From: Rhizobium sp. TH2 | GTDB taxonomy: Bacteria > Pseudomonadota > Alphaproteobacteria > Rhizobiales > Rhizobiaceae | Reading direction: 5' to 3' | NCBI RefSeq assembly: GCF_024707525.1 | Contig: NZ_CP062231.1 | Coordinates: forward strand, 5,211,501-5,275,500 | Length of the DNA: 64,000 nt | Shown here: one piece after another, positions 1 through 9,392 of the stretch | Layout of the letters: each line of letters begins with the position of its first letter | How positions within the stretch are numbered: the first letter of the stretch is position 1 | The notes under the pieces: model-generated | The model's database searches: none | Told to the model about the DNA's origin: nothing | Seen by the model: only the letters and a program-made list of their open reading frames with translations | Program-made: the position numbers and the translations under genes

Positions 1-114
1 ACCGAACGCGCGCCCGCGGAAGAGACCGAGAAGGAAATCGACGCCGACGCCGTGTTCGCAAAGCTCAAGTCGCTCACCGGCAACCGCGACGAGGAAGAAG
101 AAGAGCGCTTCTGA
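1..114 (+). CDS. 3' end of an unidentified gene (acidic C-terminus)
   Basis: The window opens inside a reading frame that ends with TGA at 112-114. The visible 37 residues are strongly charged and end in a run of acidic residues followed by Arg-Phe (EEEEERF). I do not recognise the family from this tail. It is followed 23 bases later by a strong hairpin terminator, which supports a real gene end on the plus strand. Confidence 0.6.
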   Translation, partial: TERAPAEETEKEIDADAVFAKLKSLTGNRDEEEEERF

Positions 115-137
115 GTTCTATGAATTTCATGAAAAGA

Positions 138-168
138 GCCCGGGAAGCATTCCGCTTCCCGGGCTTTT
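138..168. terminator. Bidirectional rho-independent terminator
   Basis: An 11-bp perfect stem GCCCGGGAAGC / GCTTCCCGGGC (138-148, 154-164) with a 5-base loop is followed by TTTT and preceded by AAAA. It lies between the gene ending at 114 (plus) and the cupin gene ending at 199 (minus), so it can serve both. Confidence 0.85.
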
Positions 169-198
169 CAGTTTCTGGCCGCATGTTTCTTCTAATGC

Positions 199-585
199 TT
201 AGTATGCCGAGCCCTCGCCGCCATCGAGCCTGTGCCGCTCGGTGCCTTTGAGCGGTGGGTTGAAGACGCTGACCAGGATCAGGTCGCTGGCCTTGCCGCC
301 GCGCAGATAATGCTTGTCGTGCTTGTCCAGCACATAGATATCGCCGGGGCGGATGGGCAGGAAGTTGCCCTGCATGTCCTCGACCTCGCCTTCGCCCGCG
401 ATGCAATAGCAGGCCTCGAGATGATTGCGGTATTCGAGCACGGATTCGCTGCCCGCCCGCACCACCGTATGGCAAACGGTAAAACCCATGCCGTCCATCT
501 CGGTCAGCATGCGATGGCTGGTGCCGTTGCCCCATTCGACGAAGAAATCCGACTGCTCGACATCACCAAGGCTTCGCTTGAACAT
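199..585 (-). CDS. Ectoine synthase-like cupin (solitary EctC homologue)
   Basis: 128-residue single-domain cupin. The whole length aligns with L-ectoine synthase, which cyclises N-gamma-acetyl-diaminobutyrate to ectoine in the cytoplasm. Family signatures seen are [15 protein letters not shown] (from residue 55) and [14 protein letters not shown] (from 79). Glu57, Tyr84 and His92 match the iron-binding Glu, Tyr and His described for characterised EctC. ATG at 585 is preferred over an upstream start because GGAGAAG lies just ahead of it. No ectA, ectB, ectD or ask_ect is in the window, so this looks like one of the known solitary ectC genes. These may use a scavenged substrate or catalyse a related cyclisation. 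It is divergent from a LysR gene that may control it. Family assignment is firm; ectoine production is inference. Confidence 0.8.
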   Translation of the reverse strand: MFKRSLGDVEQSDFFVEWGNGTSHRMLTEMDGMGFTVCHTVVRAGSESVLEYRNHLEACYCIAGEGEVEDMQGNFLPIRPGDIYVLDKHDKHYLRGGKASDLILVSVFNPPLKGTERHRLDGGEGSAY

Positions 586-652
586 TTCTCTTCTCCAGAA
601 AAATAACAGATTTATCGTGAGCACTATTTACTTCGCCGGACTGCTCGATGAA

Positions 653-678
653 AACTGATGATAGTTTGCAAACCAGTT
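653..678. promoter_or_regulatory. Candidate LysR operator between ectC-like and lysR genes
   Basis: The 107-bp divergent intergenic region contains a perfect 10-bp palindrome GTTTGCAAAC (664-673), nested within flanking AACTG (653-657) and CAGTT (674-678) half-sites. Position just ahead of the regulator start at 693 fits autoregulation plus control of the divergent gene. This is inference from symmetry and location only. Confidence 0.4.
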
Positions 679-692
679 AGATTTTCTTACAT

Positions 693-1580
693 ATGAACCT
701 GCCGCCCGCCAATGCCCTGCGCGCCTTCGAGGCCGCTGCCCGCCTGCTGAGCGTTTCCCGCGCCGGCGACGAGTTGAATGTCACGCATGCCGCGATTTCC
801 CACCACATCCGGCATCTAGAGGAATGGTTCGGCACCAAACTGTTTCGCAAGGAGGGCCGCAATGTCGTGCTCACCGATCATGGCGCCGCGCTGTCCACTA
901 CCCTGACTGACAGCTTTCGACAGATCGAGGCCGAGTGCCGCTCTATCCGGCGGGTGAGCCACCCGGCAGGCCTTACGATCGCCTGCATCCCATCCATCGC
1001 CAGCCGCTGGCTCATCCCCCTGCTCGCCGACTTCCAGGCAGGCCATGCCAACCTCGACCTTCGCGTCATCTATGCCAAGGCGAGCGACCGGCTGGCCGAT
1101 TTCGACGCCGACGTGTTGATCACACTGACAGCCGGCGGCGAGGCCGGAACCACGAACCGCAAACTGTTCTCGCGCGTCAACCGGCCGGTGGCGAGCCCAC
1201 ATTATCTCGCCAGGATGACCGGCCGCGAGCCGACGGATATCGCCGGCGCCACCCTTCTGCACGACGAGGATACGGCGAACTGGACGCTTTGGTTCGCTAA
1301 AGCGGGCGTTCTGCCCATGCCCGCCATGAAAGGCCCGATCTTTCAGGATTTCAATCTGCTCGCGACATCCGTCATCGCCGGCCACGGCGTCGCACTCTGC
1401 CCCGTCGAGGTCTTCGCTCGCGAGATCGCCGCAGGTGACGTCGTCGTCCTCTCGGATATCGCCACGATGGAAGACGAGAGCTATTTCGTCGTGACGCAAT
1501 CCCGCACGCGCAGTGAAGTCGGCGCTTTTGTCGATTGGTTCATCGCAAGCGTGCGAAGCTCGGCCAGCCAAGGCGATTAG
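693..1580 (+). CDS. LysR-family transcriptional regulator (GcvA-like)
   Basis: 295 residues, usual length for the family. The N-terminal winged HTH spans about residues 3-62 and has the GcvA-type sequence: LPPANALRAFEAAARLLSVSRAGDELNVTHAAISHHI, then LEEWFGTKLFRKEGR. A periplasmic-binding-like effector domain follows (about 88-290). The ATG at 693 has no strong Shine-Dalgarno, but the HTH begins at residue 3, so no earlier start is needed. It is divergently transcribed from the ectoine-synthase-like gene, the classical arrangement for a LysR regulator and its target. The ligand is unknown. Confidence 0.88.
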   Translation: MNLPPANALRAFEAAARLLSVSRAGDELNVTHAAISHHIRHLEEWFGTKLFRKEGRNVVLTDHGAALSTTLTDSFRQIEAECRSIRRVSHPAGLTIACIPSIASRWLIPLLADFQAGHANLDLRVIYAKASDRLADFDADVLITLTAGGEAGTTNRKLFSRVNRPVASPHYLARMTGREPTDIAGATLLHDEDTANWTLWFAKAGVLPMPAMKGPIFQDFNLLATSVIAGHGVALCPVEVFAREIAAGDVVVLSDIATMEDESYFVVTQSRTRSEVGAFVDWFIASVRSSASQGD

Positions 1581-1705
1581 CGCTGGCAACGAGTAAATGC
1601 GCCCAGCCAAGGTCCAATTGACAATAGGTTAGGCAAATAAGGCATTTGCCAAAGTCTACGCCGAAATATAGAATCGATCCATTGTTCTTGCATGGGGGAA
1701 TTTTC

Positions 1706-2086
1706 ATGAACACGCTTGCCAGAATCTGTTGGATCTCTTCACCCGTCTACCTGCTTGTCGGCATGGTATTCGGCATCTGGATGTCGGCGACGCAGGACCA
1801 TACTTTGGCGCCCGCGCATGCCCATCTCAATCTCATCGGCGGCGTGCTGATGGCGATTTTCGGAGGCTTCTACACGCTGTTTCCAGGCGCCGCCCAGACC
1901 ATGCTCGCCAAGATCCAGGTCGCTGCAACGCATCTGGCGATCTGGTTCATGTTCCCGGGTATCATCATGGCGATCCAGGGCAAGGGCGACATGCTGGCGA
2001 AGATCGGCTCGATTCTCGCCATCATCGCCATCGTGCTGTTCCTGGTGCAGGCCGCGCGCGCTTCGTCGGCCACGCGGGCTGTTTGA
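1706..2086 (+). CDS. Small membrane protein with HAHLNL motif (oxidase subunit I-like)
   Basis: 126 residues with about four hydrophobic segments (roughly 10-28, 38-58, 68-90, 98-118). Segment two carries APAHAHLNLIGG, a His-x-His motif also found in haem-copper oxidase subunit I-related and NnrS-like membrane proteins, where such histidines bind haem or metal. The ATG at 1706 follows GGGGAA; an upstream in-frame start at 1646 would add a charged extension that spoils the N-terminal membrane segment. Function is not known; a haem- or copper-linked role is only suggested by the motif. Confidence 0.65.
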   Translation: MNTLARICWISSPVYLLVGMVFGIWMSATQDHTLAPAHAHLNLIGGVLMAIFGGFYTLFPGAAQTMLAKIQVAATHLAIWFMFPGIIMAIQGKGDMLAKIGSILAIIAIVLFLVQAARASSATRAV

Positions 2087-2134
2087 ACGAGAGTGACGGA
2101 GCTCTTGCCTCTGTGTAAACGCCGGAGCGGATTG

Positions 2135-2641
2135 CTATTTCAAGTGGGGATAGTGGCGCAGTTGTTCGATCTGGGCAGCCGTCAATATCCGCTTCGGCAC
2201 AATGCACATTATCTGCGGTGAGACGAAGAACAGCATAACCTTGCTGTTTTCCATGCTCCGATAGAGATCCGCCCACTCAATATGGGAGCGGTTCTCGTTG
2301 CTTCGAAAATCGAACGCGCCAGCATCCCAGGACAGGATCATCGGGTGGTGATTCTGTTTGTTGTACTTGAAGTTGCGGCGTGCGGCGCTGGGCGCCGTGA
2401 CGAAATAAAGCAGCAAACCGAATGCCGCCAAGGGAGCGAAGCCTACGAGTGAAGCGAGTGACAGCTGGCCACTCCGGACGGTCTGGACCACCGCCACGGC
2501 GATGAGCAGGACTATACAGACCATCCCGACGATGGTTAGCGGCCTGAATGGCCTCTTCAACACCCGCAATACGCTCAGTTTCGCCCCGGCGACGTGATCG
2601 TCAGCGGTCATGGTAAAGGTCACCGATTGCTGCTCATCCAT
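2135..2641 (-). CDS. YcxB-like membrane protein
   Basis: 168 residues. Two adjacent transmembrane segments (about 38-58 and 64-84) are followed by a soluble C-terminal domain with the pattern of YcxB-like domains: a beta-strand region, IEWADLYR and a hydrophobic FFVSPQIMCIVPKRILT stretch. Function in this family is unknown. It is 9 bases downstream of the yggS-like gene on the same strand and probably co-transcribed with it. Confidence 0.7.
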   Translation of the reverse strand: MDEQQSVTFTMTADDHVAGAKLSVLRVLKRPFRPLTIVGMVCIVLLIAVAVVQTVRSGQLSLASLVGFAPLAAFGLLLYFVTAPSAARRNFKYNKQNHHPMILSWDAGAFDFRSNENRSHIEWADLYRSMENSKVMLFFVSPQIMCIVPKRILTAAQIEQLRHYPHLK

Positions 2642-2650
2642 CGAGTGACC

Positions 2651-3310
2651 TCAACGCGCGCCAAAAATCCCCGAACCGACCCTGACGCTGGTCGCGCCGA
2701 AGGCGATCGCCGTTTCGAAATCGCCAGACATGCCCATGGAGAGCCGCTCGACGCTGCTCTCCCGGGCGAGTTTGCACAGCAGCGCGAAATGCGGCCCCGG
2801 ATTTTCATCCGCCGGCGGTATGCACATCAGGCCCTCGACCGCGAGGTCGAGTTCCCCACGGCAGGAGGCCACGAATGCGGCCGTGTCATCGGGCGCGATA
2901 CCGGCCTTTTGCGGCTCGAGGCCGGTATTCACCTGCACATAGAGCTTGAGCTGGCGGCCCTGTTTTTCCATCTCTGCCTTCACCGCTCGCGCAATCTTCT
3001 CCCGGTCGATCGTCTCGATTACATCGAATAGCGACACCGCATCCGCCGCCTTGTTGGATTGCAGCGGCCCGATGAGATGCAGTTCGACGCCGGGAAACTC
3101 CGCCTTGAGCGCCGGCCATTTGCTCTCGGCTTCCTGCACCCGGTTTTCGCCATAGATCCGGTGCCCGGCTTCGAGCACCGGCCTTACGTCATCGGCACCG
3201 AAGGTCTTGGTGACGGCCACGAGTTCAGCGCCGCCATCGGTGCGACCCGCCTCGTTGGCAGCCTTCGCCATCCGCGCCTTGATCTCTTCGAACCGCTCCA
3301 GAACCGTCAT
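2651..3310 (-). CDS. YggS/PLPBP-family pyridoxal phosphate homeostasis protein
   Basis: 219 residues, usual length. It is a single TIM-barrel PLP-binding domain without a second catalytic domain. Signatures seen are AVTKTF with the PLP lysine at K35, IYGENRVQEA (53-62), HLIGPLQSNK (78-87), a late LSMGMSGDFETAI and the C-terminal VRVGSGIFG phosphate-binding loop. The protein buffers cytosolic PLP and affects amino-acid and B6 balance. The ATG at 3310 is chosen because family homology begins there; the frame stays open far upstream, antisense to leuS, and that part is not real. It is divergent from leuS across 132 bp. Confidence 0.92.
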   Translation of the reverse strand: MTVLERFEEIKARMAKAANEAGRTDGGAELVAVTKTFGADDVRPVLEAGHRIYGENRVQEAESKWPALKAEFPGVELHLIGPLQSNKAADAVSLFDVIETIDREKIARAVKAEMEKQGRQLKLYVQVNTGLEPQKAGIAPDDTAAFVASCRGELDLAVEGLMCIPPADENPGPHFALLCKLARESSVERLSMGMSGDFETAIAFGATSVRVGSGIFGAR

Positions 3311-3442
3311 TTTCAAATCCTCTGTTCCGCCTCTGACTAGCGCATCGCGCGCCGATTGCAAGGCCCGGAAAGCTTGACGCGAGCGCCCTTTCATGATGAA
3401 GGTCAGGCCCAAAATTTCCGAGAATTCAGGTCGCAGAGTACA

Positions 3443-6073
3443 ATGGCTACAGAACGTTACAACCCGCGCGAAGTCGAGCCGCGCTGGCAGAAACATTGGA
3501 CCGAAAACAAGGTTTTCGAGACCGACAACAACGATCCGCGCGACAAATACTACGTGCTCGAGATGTTCCCCTACCCCTCGGGCCGCATCCATATGGGCCA
3601 TGTGCGCAACTATGCGATGGGCGATGTCGTGGCCCGCTACAAGCGTGCCCGCGGCTTCAACGTGCTGCATCCCATGGGCTGGGACGCGTTCGGCATGCCG
3701 GCCGAAAACGCCGCGATGAAGAACAAGATCCACCCCAAGACCTGGACCTACGAAAACATCGCCTCCATGCGTAGCCAGCTGAAGAGCATGGGCCTGTCGC
3801 TCGACTGGTCGCGCGAATTCGCGACCTGCGACGTGGAATATTACCAGCGCCAGCAGCACCTGTTCCTCGACATGATGGAAAAGGGCCTGGTTTATCGCAA
3901 GAATTCCAAGGTCAACTGGGATCCGGAAGACATGACCGTGCTCGCCAACGAGCAGGTCATCGATGGCCGCGGCTGGCGCTCCGGCGCGCTGGTCGAACAG
4001 CGCGAGCTGACCCAGTGGTTCTTCAAGATCACCGATTTCGCCCAGGACCTGCTGGACCAGCTCGATCACCTTGACCAATGGCCGGAAAAGGTCCGGCTGA
4101 TGCAGAAGAACTGGATCGGCCGCTCCGAGGGCCTGATCGTTCGCTGGAAAGTCGTCCCCGGAACTTCGCCGGCGAACGAACACGACCTCACCGTCTATAC
4201 GACCCGGCCGGATACGATCTTCGGCGCCTCGTTCATGGCGATCTCCGCCGACCATCCGATGGCGAGAGCCGCAGCCGCAAGGGATTCTGCGATCGCCGAA
4301 TTCTGCGATGAATGCCGCAGGCATGGCACCTCGCTGGCGGCACTGGAAACAGCCGAGAAGAAGGGCATCGACACCGGCGTCCGTGTCGCTCATCCCTTCG
4401 ATCCCTCATGGGAAATTCCAGTCTATGTCGCAAATTTCGTTCTGATGGAATATGGCACCGGCGCGATCTTCGGCTGCCCGTCGGGCGACCAGCGCGACCT
4501 GGATTTCGCCAACAAATACAATCTGCCGGTCGTTCCAGTTGTGATGCCGCCCGGCGCCGACAAGGATGCGTTCAAGGTCACCGATGAAGCCTATATCGGC
4601 GACGGCACGATGATCAATTCGCGCTTCCTCGATGGCATGGCCACCGATACGGCCTTCGACGCCGTTGCCGAGCGCCTGGCTGCAGCCGTGCTCGACGGCA
4701 CGCCTCAGGGCGAACGCAAGGTCAATTTCCGCCTGCGCGACTGGGGCATCTCCCGCCAGCGCTACTGGGGTTGCCCGATCCCGGTCATCCATTGCGAAGT
4801 CTGCGGTGTCGTTCCGGTGCCGAAGAAGGACCTGCCGGTCAAGCTGCCGGATGACGTAACCTTCGACCTGCCCGGCAACCCGCTCGATCGCCATCCGACA
4901 TGGCGCCACGTCGGCTGCCCGCAATGCGGCAGGGATGCACGGCGCGAAACAGACACGATGGATACGTTCGTCGATTCCTCCTGGTATTACACGCGCTTCA
5001 CCGCGCCGTGGGAGAACGCGCCAACCGACCCCGCCGCCGCCGACGCCTGGCTGCCGGTCGATCAATATATCGGCGGCATCGAGCACGCGATCCTGCACCT
5101 GCTCTATTCCCGCTTCTTCACCCGTGCGATGCGGGCGACGGGTCACGTGGGGCTGGACGAGCCCTTCAAGGGCCTGTTCACCCAGGGCATGGTCGTGCAT
5201 GAGACCTACCGCCTGGGCGAAGGCCAGAACGGCGCCTGGATCGAACCCGCCGAGATCAAGATCGAGGAAGTCGACGGCAAGCGCCGCGCCTATATGCTGT
5301 CCTCCGGCGAGGAACTGGTCATCGGATCGATCGAAAAGATGTCGAAGTCGAAGAAGAACGTTGTCGATCCCGATGATATCATCGCCTCCTATGGTGCTGA
5401 TACGGCACGCTTTTTCGTGCTTTCCGATTCGCCGCCCGACCGCGACGTGATCTGGACGGAAGCTGGCGTCGAGGGCGCGCACCGCTTCGTACAGCGCGTC
5501 TGGCGACTGGTTTCGGAGGCTGCCGACGTTCTGAAGGCCGCAGAAGCTAAGCCGGCTAAGGATGGCGATGCGTTGGTCGTATCGCAGATCGCTCACAAGA
5601 CGCTGAAAGCCGTGCAGTCGGATTACGACCGTCTTGGCTTCAACAAGGCCGTGGCACGGATCTATGAACTGGTGAATGCCCTTGCCGTGCCCCTCGGCCA
5701 AGTTGCCGCCGGTAAAGTCGATTCGGCTACAGTTTCGGCATGCCGCGAGGCGGTCGAAATCCTGATCCGCCTGATCGCGCCGATGACGCCGCATCTGGCC
5801 GAAGAGTGCTGGAAGCTGCTCGGGTGCGAGGGCATTGTCGCCGAGGCCGCGTGGCCGGTCTATGACGGGGCGCTGGTCGCCGAGAACGAGATCACTTTGC
5901 CGGTCCAGATCAATGGCAAGAAGCGAGCGGATTTGACAATTGCCCGCGATGCGGATCAAAGTCTGGTCGAGCGCGCGGTGCTGGAGCTTGAAAGCGTACG
6001 CGCTGCCCTGGACGGAAAAGTGCCGAAGAAAATCATCGTGGTTCCGCAAAGGATCGTGAATGTCGTTGTCTGA
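3443..6073 (+). CDS. leuS: Leucyl-tRNA synthetase
   Basis: 876 residues. Class I aminoacyl-tRNA synthetase that charges tRNA-Leu in the cytoplasm. The HIGH motif appears as HMGH (residues 50-53, in [15 protein letters not shown]) and the second signature as KMSKS (632-636). A CP1 editing insertion lies between (threonine-rich [12 protein letters not shown]). The ATG at 3443 begins the typical [16 protein letters not shown] start; upstream in-frame codons are unlike the family. The 3' end overlaps lptE by 14 bases and holA follows at once, so the three form an operon, an arrangement widely kept in alphaproteobacteria. Confidence 0.98.
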   Translation: MATERYNPREVEPRWQKHWTENKVFETDNNDPRDKYYVLEMFPYPSGRIHMGHVRNYAMGDVVARYKRARGFNVLHPMGWDAFGMPAENAAMKNKIHPKTWTYENIASMRSQLKSMGLSLDWSREFATCDVEYYQRQQHLFLDMMEKGLVYRKNSKVNWDPEDMTVLANEQVIDGRGWRSGALVEQRELTQWFFKITDFAQDLLDQLDHLDQWPEKVRLMQKNWIGRSEGLIVRWKVVPGTSPANEHDLTVYTTRPDTIFGASFMAISADHPMARAAAARDSAIAEFCDECRRHGTSLAALETAEKKGIDTGVRVAHPFDPSWEIPVYVANFVLMEYGTGAIFGCPSGDQRDLDFANKYNLPVVPVVMPPGADKDAFKVTDEAYIGDGTMINSRFLDGMATDTAFDAVAERLAAAVLDGTPQGERKVNFRLRDWGISRQRYWGCPIPVIHCEVCGVVPVPKKDLPVKLPDDVTFDLPGNPLDRHPTWRHVGCPQCGRDARRETDTMDTFVDSSWYYTRFTAPWENAPTDPAAADAWLPVDQYIGGIEHAILHLLYSRFFTRAMRATGHVGLDEPFKGLFTQGMVVHETYRLGEGQNGAWIEPAEIKIEEVDGKRRAYMLSSGEELVIGSIEKMSKSKKNVVDPDDIIASYGADTARFFVLSDSPPDRDVIWTEAGVEGAHRFVQRVWRLVSEAADVLKAAEAKPAKDGDALVVSQIAHKTLKAVQSDYDRLGFNKAVARIYELVNALAVPLGQVAAGKVDSATVSACREAVEILIRLIAPMTPHLAEECWKLLGCEGIVAEAAWPVYDGALVAENEITLPVQINGKKRADLTIARDADQSLVERAVLELESVRAALDGKVPKKIIVVPQRIVNVVV

Positions 6074-6587
6074 CGTGAGAAATTTCGGGCTCGGCCGCTG
6101 GATCATGACCGCAGCCGGGCTGTCGGCATTGCTTCTTGCTGCCGGCTGCCAGGTCAAGCCGCTCTACGCCACCAATTCGGACACGGCCGCAGCCCTCGCC
6201 TCGATCGATTTCTCAGAGGCTGACGACCGCGTCGAACTCGAAGTCCGCAACAATCTCGTCTTCATGGCGGGCAGGGGTGCAGGCGAGCCGGTCAATCCCG
6301 AATATGACGTCGATTTCAACGTCGCCACCCGCTATATCGGCGTGCTGCTCGATCTCGATACCGACCTGCCGCGCGCCGGCCGCGTCGAAGTGCGCGCCGA
6401 TTTCACGCTGACTCGCCATGGAACGGGCGAAATCCTCAAGACAGGCAAGCGTCGAGCCGTGGCGCTAGTCGATTACCCGAACCAGGAATTCGCCAAGATC
6501 CGCGCGACACGTGACGCGGAAAATCGCGCCGCACGCGAACTCGCCGAACTGATGCGCGCCGATATCGCGAGCTGGCTCGGCCGGTAA
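6060..6587 (+). CDS. lptE: LPS-assembly lipoprotein LptE
   Basis: 175 residues. The N-terminus has a basic start, a hydrophobic core and a lipobox LAAGC with the lipidated cysteine at C30, so the mature protein sits in the outer membrane, where LptE plugs LptD and helps insert lipopolysaccharide. Downstream sequence ([10 protein letters not shown], then an alternating strand-helix domain ending [18 protein letters not shown]) fits the alphaproteobacterial LptE family. It starts inside the leuS 3' end with AAGGAT upstream of the ATG, implying translational coupling, and is followed by holA after 10 bases. Confidence 0.9.
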   Translation: MSLSDVRNFGLGRWIMTAAGLSALLLAAGCQVKPLYATNSDTAAALASIDFSEADDRVELEVRNNLVFMAGRGAGEPVNPEYDVDFNVATRYIGVLLDLDTDLPRAGRVEVRADFTLTRHGTGEILKTGKRRAVALVDYPNQEFAKIRATRDAENRAARELAELMRADIASWLGR

Positions 6588-6597
6588 GGGGCGGGCA

Positions 6598-7644
6598 ATG
6601 GCGGAGATCAAGGCGCACGAATTCGACCAGTTCGTCAAACGGCGGGCGAAGGAATATCGTATATTCCTGATCTATGGCCCTGATCGCGGTCTGGTTTCCG
6701 AGCGCGCGGGCGAGCTGGCTAAAATGACCGGCGTCGATACGGCGGACGCCTTCTCCTTCATGCGGCTCGAAGCCTCCGATATAAACGCCGACCCGGGCCG
6801 GCTCTACGACGAAGCCAACTCGACCGGCTTGTTCGGCGGCGAAAAGCTCATATGGATCAAGGGTGCCGGCGCGGACAAGAACCTGTCGGACGCGCTGTCT
6901 GGCATAGCCCAGAATCCACCGGATAATGCCTGGATCATCATAGAGGCCGGCGACCTGAAAAAGGGCGCCAATCTCCGGAAGGCAGCAGAGGGTGCCTCAG
7001 CCGCAGTCGCCATTCCTTGCTATGCGGATGATGCCAAGGCATTGAATTCATTGATCGATGAGGAACTGGCCGCATCCGGCTTGCGGATCACTGCCGATGC
7101 CCGTTCGCTGCTGCTCGACAGTCTCGGCGGCGATCGAATCGCGTCTCGCAACGAAATTCGCAAACTGGCACTCTATGCTCAGGGCGACGGCACGATCGAA
7201 GAACAGCACATTCTTGATATAGTCGGTGATGCCAGTGCGATATCCGCCGATGACGCTGTGGATGCGATCCTCAAGGGCGATCTGCCCGATTTCCTGCATG
7301 CGGTGCAGAAGGTCGTGGCCTCCAAGACCCCAGTGTTTCTCGTGCTGCAGGGCTGCCTGCGCCAGTTCCAGATGCTGGATCTCATGCGGGCCGAGATGGA
7401 TGAAAGACGCGTCAGCGCTCAAGATGCATTGAACATCCACGGCCGCCATCTTCATTTCCGCCGCAAGCCGGTGATCGAGGGCGCGTTGCGCAACTGGAAC
7501 GCCGCGGCCATTTCAACCGAAATGAACCGTCTCCAGGCCGCGATCCTGCAGAGCCGTCAACGCTCCAGTCTTGAGGACACGATCGCGATGCAGACATTGC
7601 TCGCGACGACACTCATTGCAGCGCGTGGTCGTTCAAGAGGCTGA
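6598..7644 (+). CDS. holA: DNA polymerase III subunit delta
   Basis: 348 residues, usual length. Delta opens the beta sliding clamp within the clamp-loader complex. It has the degenerate AAA+ fold typical of delta: IFLIYGPDRGLVSERAGELAK near the N-terminus in place of a true Walker A, then conserved LFGGEKLIWIKG and WIIIEAGDLKKGANLRKAAE, and a C-terminal helical collar. It is the last gene of leuS-lptE-holA and converges on parB with 20 bases between. The start follows a purine-rich AAGGGG. Confidence 0.95.
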   Translation: MAEIKAHEFDQFVKRRAKEYRIFLIYGPDRGLVSERAGELAKMTGVDTADAFSFMRLEASDINADPGRLYDEANSTGLFGGEKLIWIKGAGADKNLSDALSGIAQNPPDNAWIIIEAGDLKKGANLRKAAEGASAAVAIPCYADDAKALNSLIDEELAASGLRITADARSLLLDSLGGDRIASRNEIRKLALYAQGDGTIEEQHILDIVGDASAISADDAVDAILKGDLPDFLHAVQKVVASKTPVFLVLQGCLRQFQMLDLMRAEMDERRVSAQDALNIHGRHLHFRRKPVIEGALRNWNAAAISTEMNRLQAAILQSRQRSSLEDTIAMQTLLATTLIAARGRSRG

Positions 7645-7664
7645 TCGTTCCGTAGGTGAATCGA

Positions 7665-8549
7665 TTACCGGCGCTCAAGCAGCCGGCAGATTTCTTCCAG
7701 CTGTTCCAACGACTTATAGGAAATCATCAGCTTGCCGCCGCCAGTACCTTTGTGGTTCACGGTGACGCTAAGGCCGAGGCTGTCTGAGAGCGTGCGCTCC
7801 AGGGCTAGCGTATCGGGATCTTTCTCGGCGGATTTCGTCTCGAGCACCGGATTGCTCTGCGCCTTGATGTTGTTCTGCGCCAGGCGCTCTGCATCGCGGA
7901 CCGACATCCCCTTGGCAACGATCGTCCGCGCCAGGCCAAGTGGATCGCTTGTTGGGATCAATGCCCGCGCATGGCCAGCCGAAAGCGTACCGGCGAATAG
8001 CATATCGCGCACCAAGTCGGGCAGTTTGAGCAGGCGCAGGCTGTTGGCGACGTGCGAGCGGCTCTTGCCGATGACCTCTCCGAGGTCGTTCTGCGTGTAG
8101 CCGTGCTCTGCGATCAATTGCTCGTAGCCAAGCGCTTCTTCGACAGGATTGAGATCGGCGCGCTGGACATTCTCAACAATTGCAAGTTCAAGCGCGGTGC
8201 GGTCGTCAACTTCCCGTATAATGACGGGAATTTCGTTGAGCCCAGCGAGCTGCGCCGCACGCCAACGACGCTCGCCGGCGATGATCTCGAACCGGCCATC
8301 CGCGACGGAACGCACGACAACCGGTTGCACGATCCCATGCTGACGGATCGAGGAGGCCAGATCCTGCAGATCCTCCTCGGCGAAATGCTTGCGCGGATTT
8401 CTCGGATTGCGGACGACCAGGTCTATAGCTACCTTGCGATCGGCATTGACGCTGGGACGGCTCGCCATCTCCGACATCGGCTGGTCCATCTCGCCGATCA
8501 ATGCGGCAAGGCCGCGCCCTAGTCTGCGCTTCGAGGGATCGTCGTTCAT
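7665..8549 (-). CDS. parB: Chromosome partitioning protein ParB
   Basis: 294 residues. Binds parS and spreads as a CTP-dependent clamp to segregate the origin. The N-terminal ParA-contact motif is RLGRGLAALIGE (9-20). The CTP-binding domain includes NPRNPRKHF (48-56) and GERRWRAAQ (92-100). A central HTH (YTQNDLGEVIGKSRSHVANSLRLL) and a C-terminal dimerisation region follow. ATG at 8549 is chosen because upstream codons lie in the parA 3' region and are unlike ParB. It is the second gene of parA-parB, 35 bases after parA. Two perfect parS sites lie within 3.5 kb. Confidence 0.97.
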   Translation of the reverse strand: MNDDPSKRRLGRGLAALIGEMDQPMSEMASRPSVNADRKVAIDLVVRNPRNPRKHFAEEDLQDLASSIRQHGIVQPVVVRSVADGRFEIIAGERRWRAAQLAGLNEIPVIIREVDDRTALELAIVENVQRADLNPVEEALGYEQLIAEHGYTQNDLGEVIGKSRSHVANSLRLLKLPDLVRDMLFAGTLSAGHARALIPTSDPLGLARTIVAKGMSVRDAERLAQNNIKAQSNPVLETKSAEKDPDTLALERTLSDSLGLSVTVNHKGTGGGKLMISYKSLEQLEEICRLLERR

Positions 8550-8584
8550 CTGCCTATTCCAAACTCGTTTCGCCTGAGAATCGA

Positions 8585-9379
8585 TTATGCTGCGCGGCTC
8601 TGCCGCTCGCGCTGGATCACCTCGGATGCTAGCTGCAGATATGCCTGGCTGCCAGCGCATTTCAAATCGTAGAGAATGGCCGGCTTGCCATAGGACGGCG
8701 CTTCTGACACCCGCACGTTCCGGGGTATAAGTGTTTGATAAACCTTGCTTCCCAGATGCTGGCGCACATCAGACACCACCTGTTGGGCAAGGTTGTTTCG
8801 CGAATCAAACATAGTCAGTACGATACCTTGGATATCCAGCATCGGGTTAACCGTACGGCGCACCTGATCGACCGTTTCCAGAAGTTGGCTCAGGCCTTCC
8901 AACGCGAAGAACTCACATTGTAACGGCACCAGAACGGATTGTGCAGCCGCCAGCGCATTCATGGTCAGGAGATTGAAGGATGGCGGGCAGTCAATCAGGA
9001 TATAGTCATAGACGTTGGCATCGGAATGCTGCAGCGCTTTCTTCATCTTGAAAACGCGGTCATTCTCGTGACCAATCTCCATCTCGACGCCGAGCAGGTC
9101 CATGGTGGATGCTGCAATCGAGAGATTTGGCACCACCGTCGGCATTGCGACTTCCGCAACGGTGTTGTTGCCGACGAGAAGGTCATAGGTGGAAAGTTTG
9201 CGATCCTTGCGGTCGATGCCGAGGCCCGTCGAGGCATTGCCCTGCGGATCGAGATCGATGATCAGTACGCGCTCGCCGATGGCCGCCAGCGCGGTAGCCA
9301 GGTTAATTGCGGTAGTCGTCTTGCCAACGCCGCCCTTTTGATTGGCGATCGTGATAATGCGGTATTTCGGCTTGTTCAT
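8585..9379 (-). CDS. parA: Chromosome partitioning ATPase ParA
   Basis: 264 residues. Deviant Walker A motif KGGVGKTT (15-22) with signature lysine K15, switch region DLDPQGNASTGLG and Walker B-like DYILIDCPPSF. ParA dimers on the nucleoid pull ParB-parS complexes toward the new pole. The ATG at 9379 gives the standard MNKPKYRIITIANQKGG start; the frame is open 25 codons further but that part lies in the rsmG end. The gene sits between rsmG and parB with short spacing, in the usual mnmE-mnmG-rsmG-parA-parB order. Confidence 0.98.
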   Translation of the reverse strand: MNKPKYRIITIANQKGGVGKTTTAINLATALAAIGERVLIIDLDPQGNASTGLGIDRKDRKLSTYDLLVGNNTVAEVAMPTVVPNLSIAASTMDLLGVEMEIGHENDRVFKMKKALQHSDANVYDYILIDCPPSFNLLTMNALAAAQSVLVPLQCEFFALEGLSQLLETVDQVRRTVNPMLDIQGIVLTMFDSRNNLAQQVVSDVRQHLGSKVYQTLIPRNVRVSEAPSYGKPAILYDLKCAGSQAYLQLASEVIQRERQSRAA

Positions 9380-9392
9380 TGATTTGCCCGAG

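Noticed and set aside
3311..4393. N-terminal extension of the YggS-family frame antisense to leuS
   Set aside because: Family similarity starts exactly at the ATG at 3310; the extension is a shadow of leuS.
4406..6157. Long open frame (about 580 codons) antisense to leuS
   Set aside because: It mirrors leuS codons in a GC-rich gene, has no recognisable domain and no ribosome site; such antisense frames are expected at this GC content.
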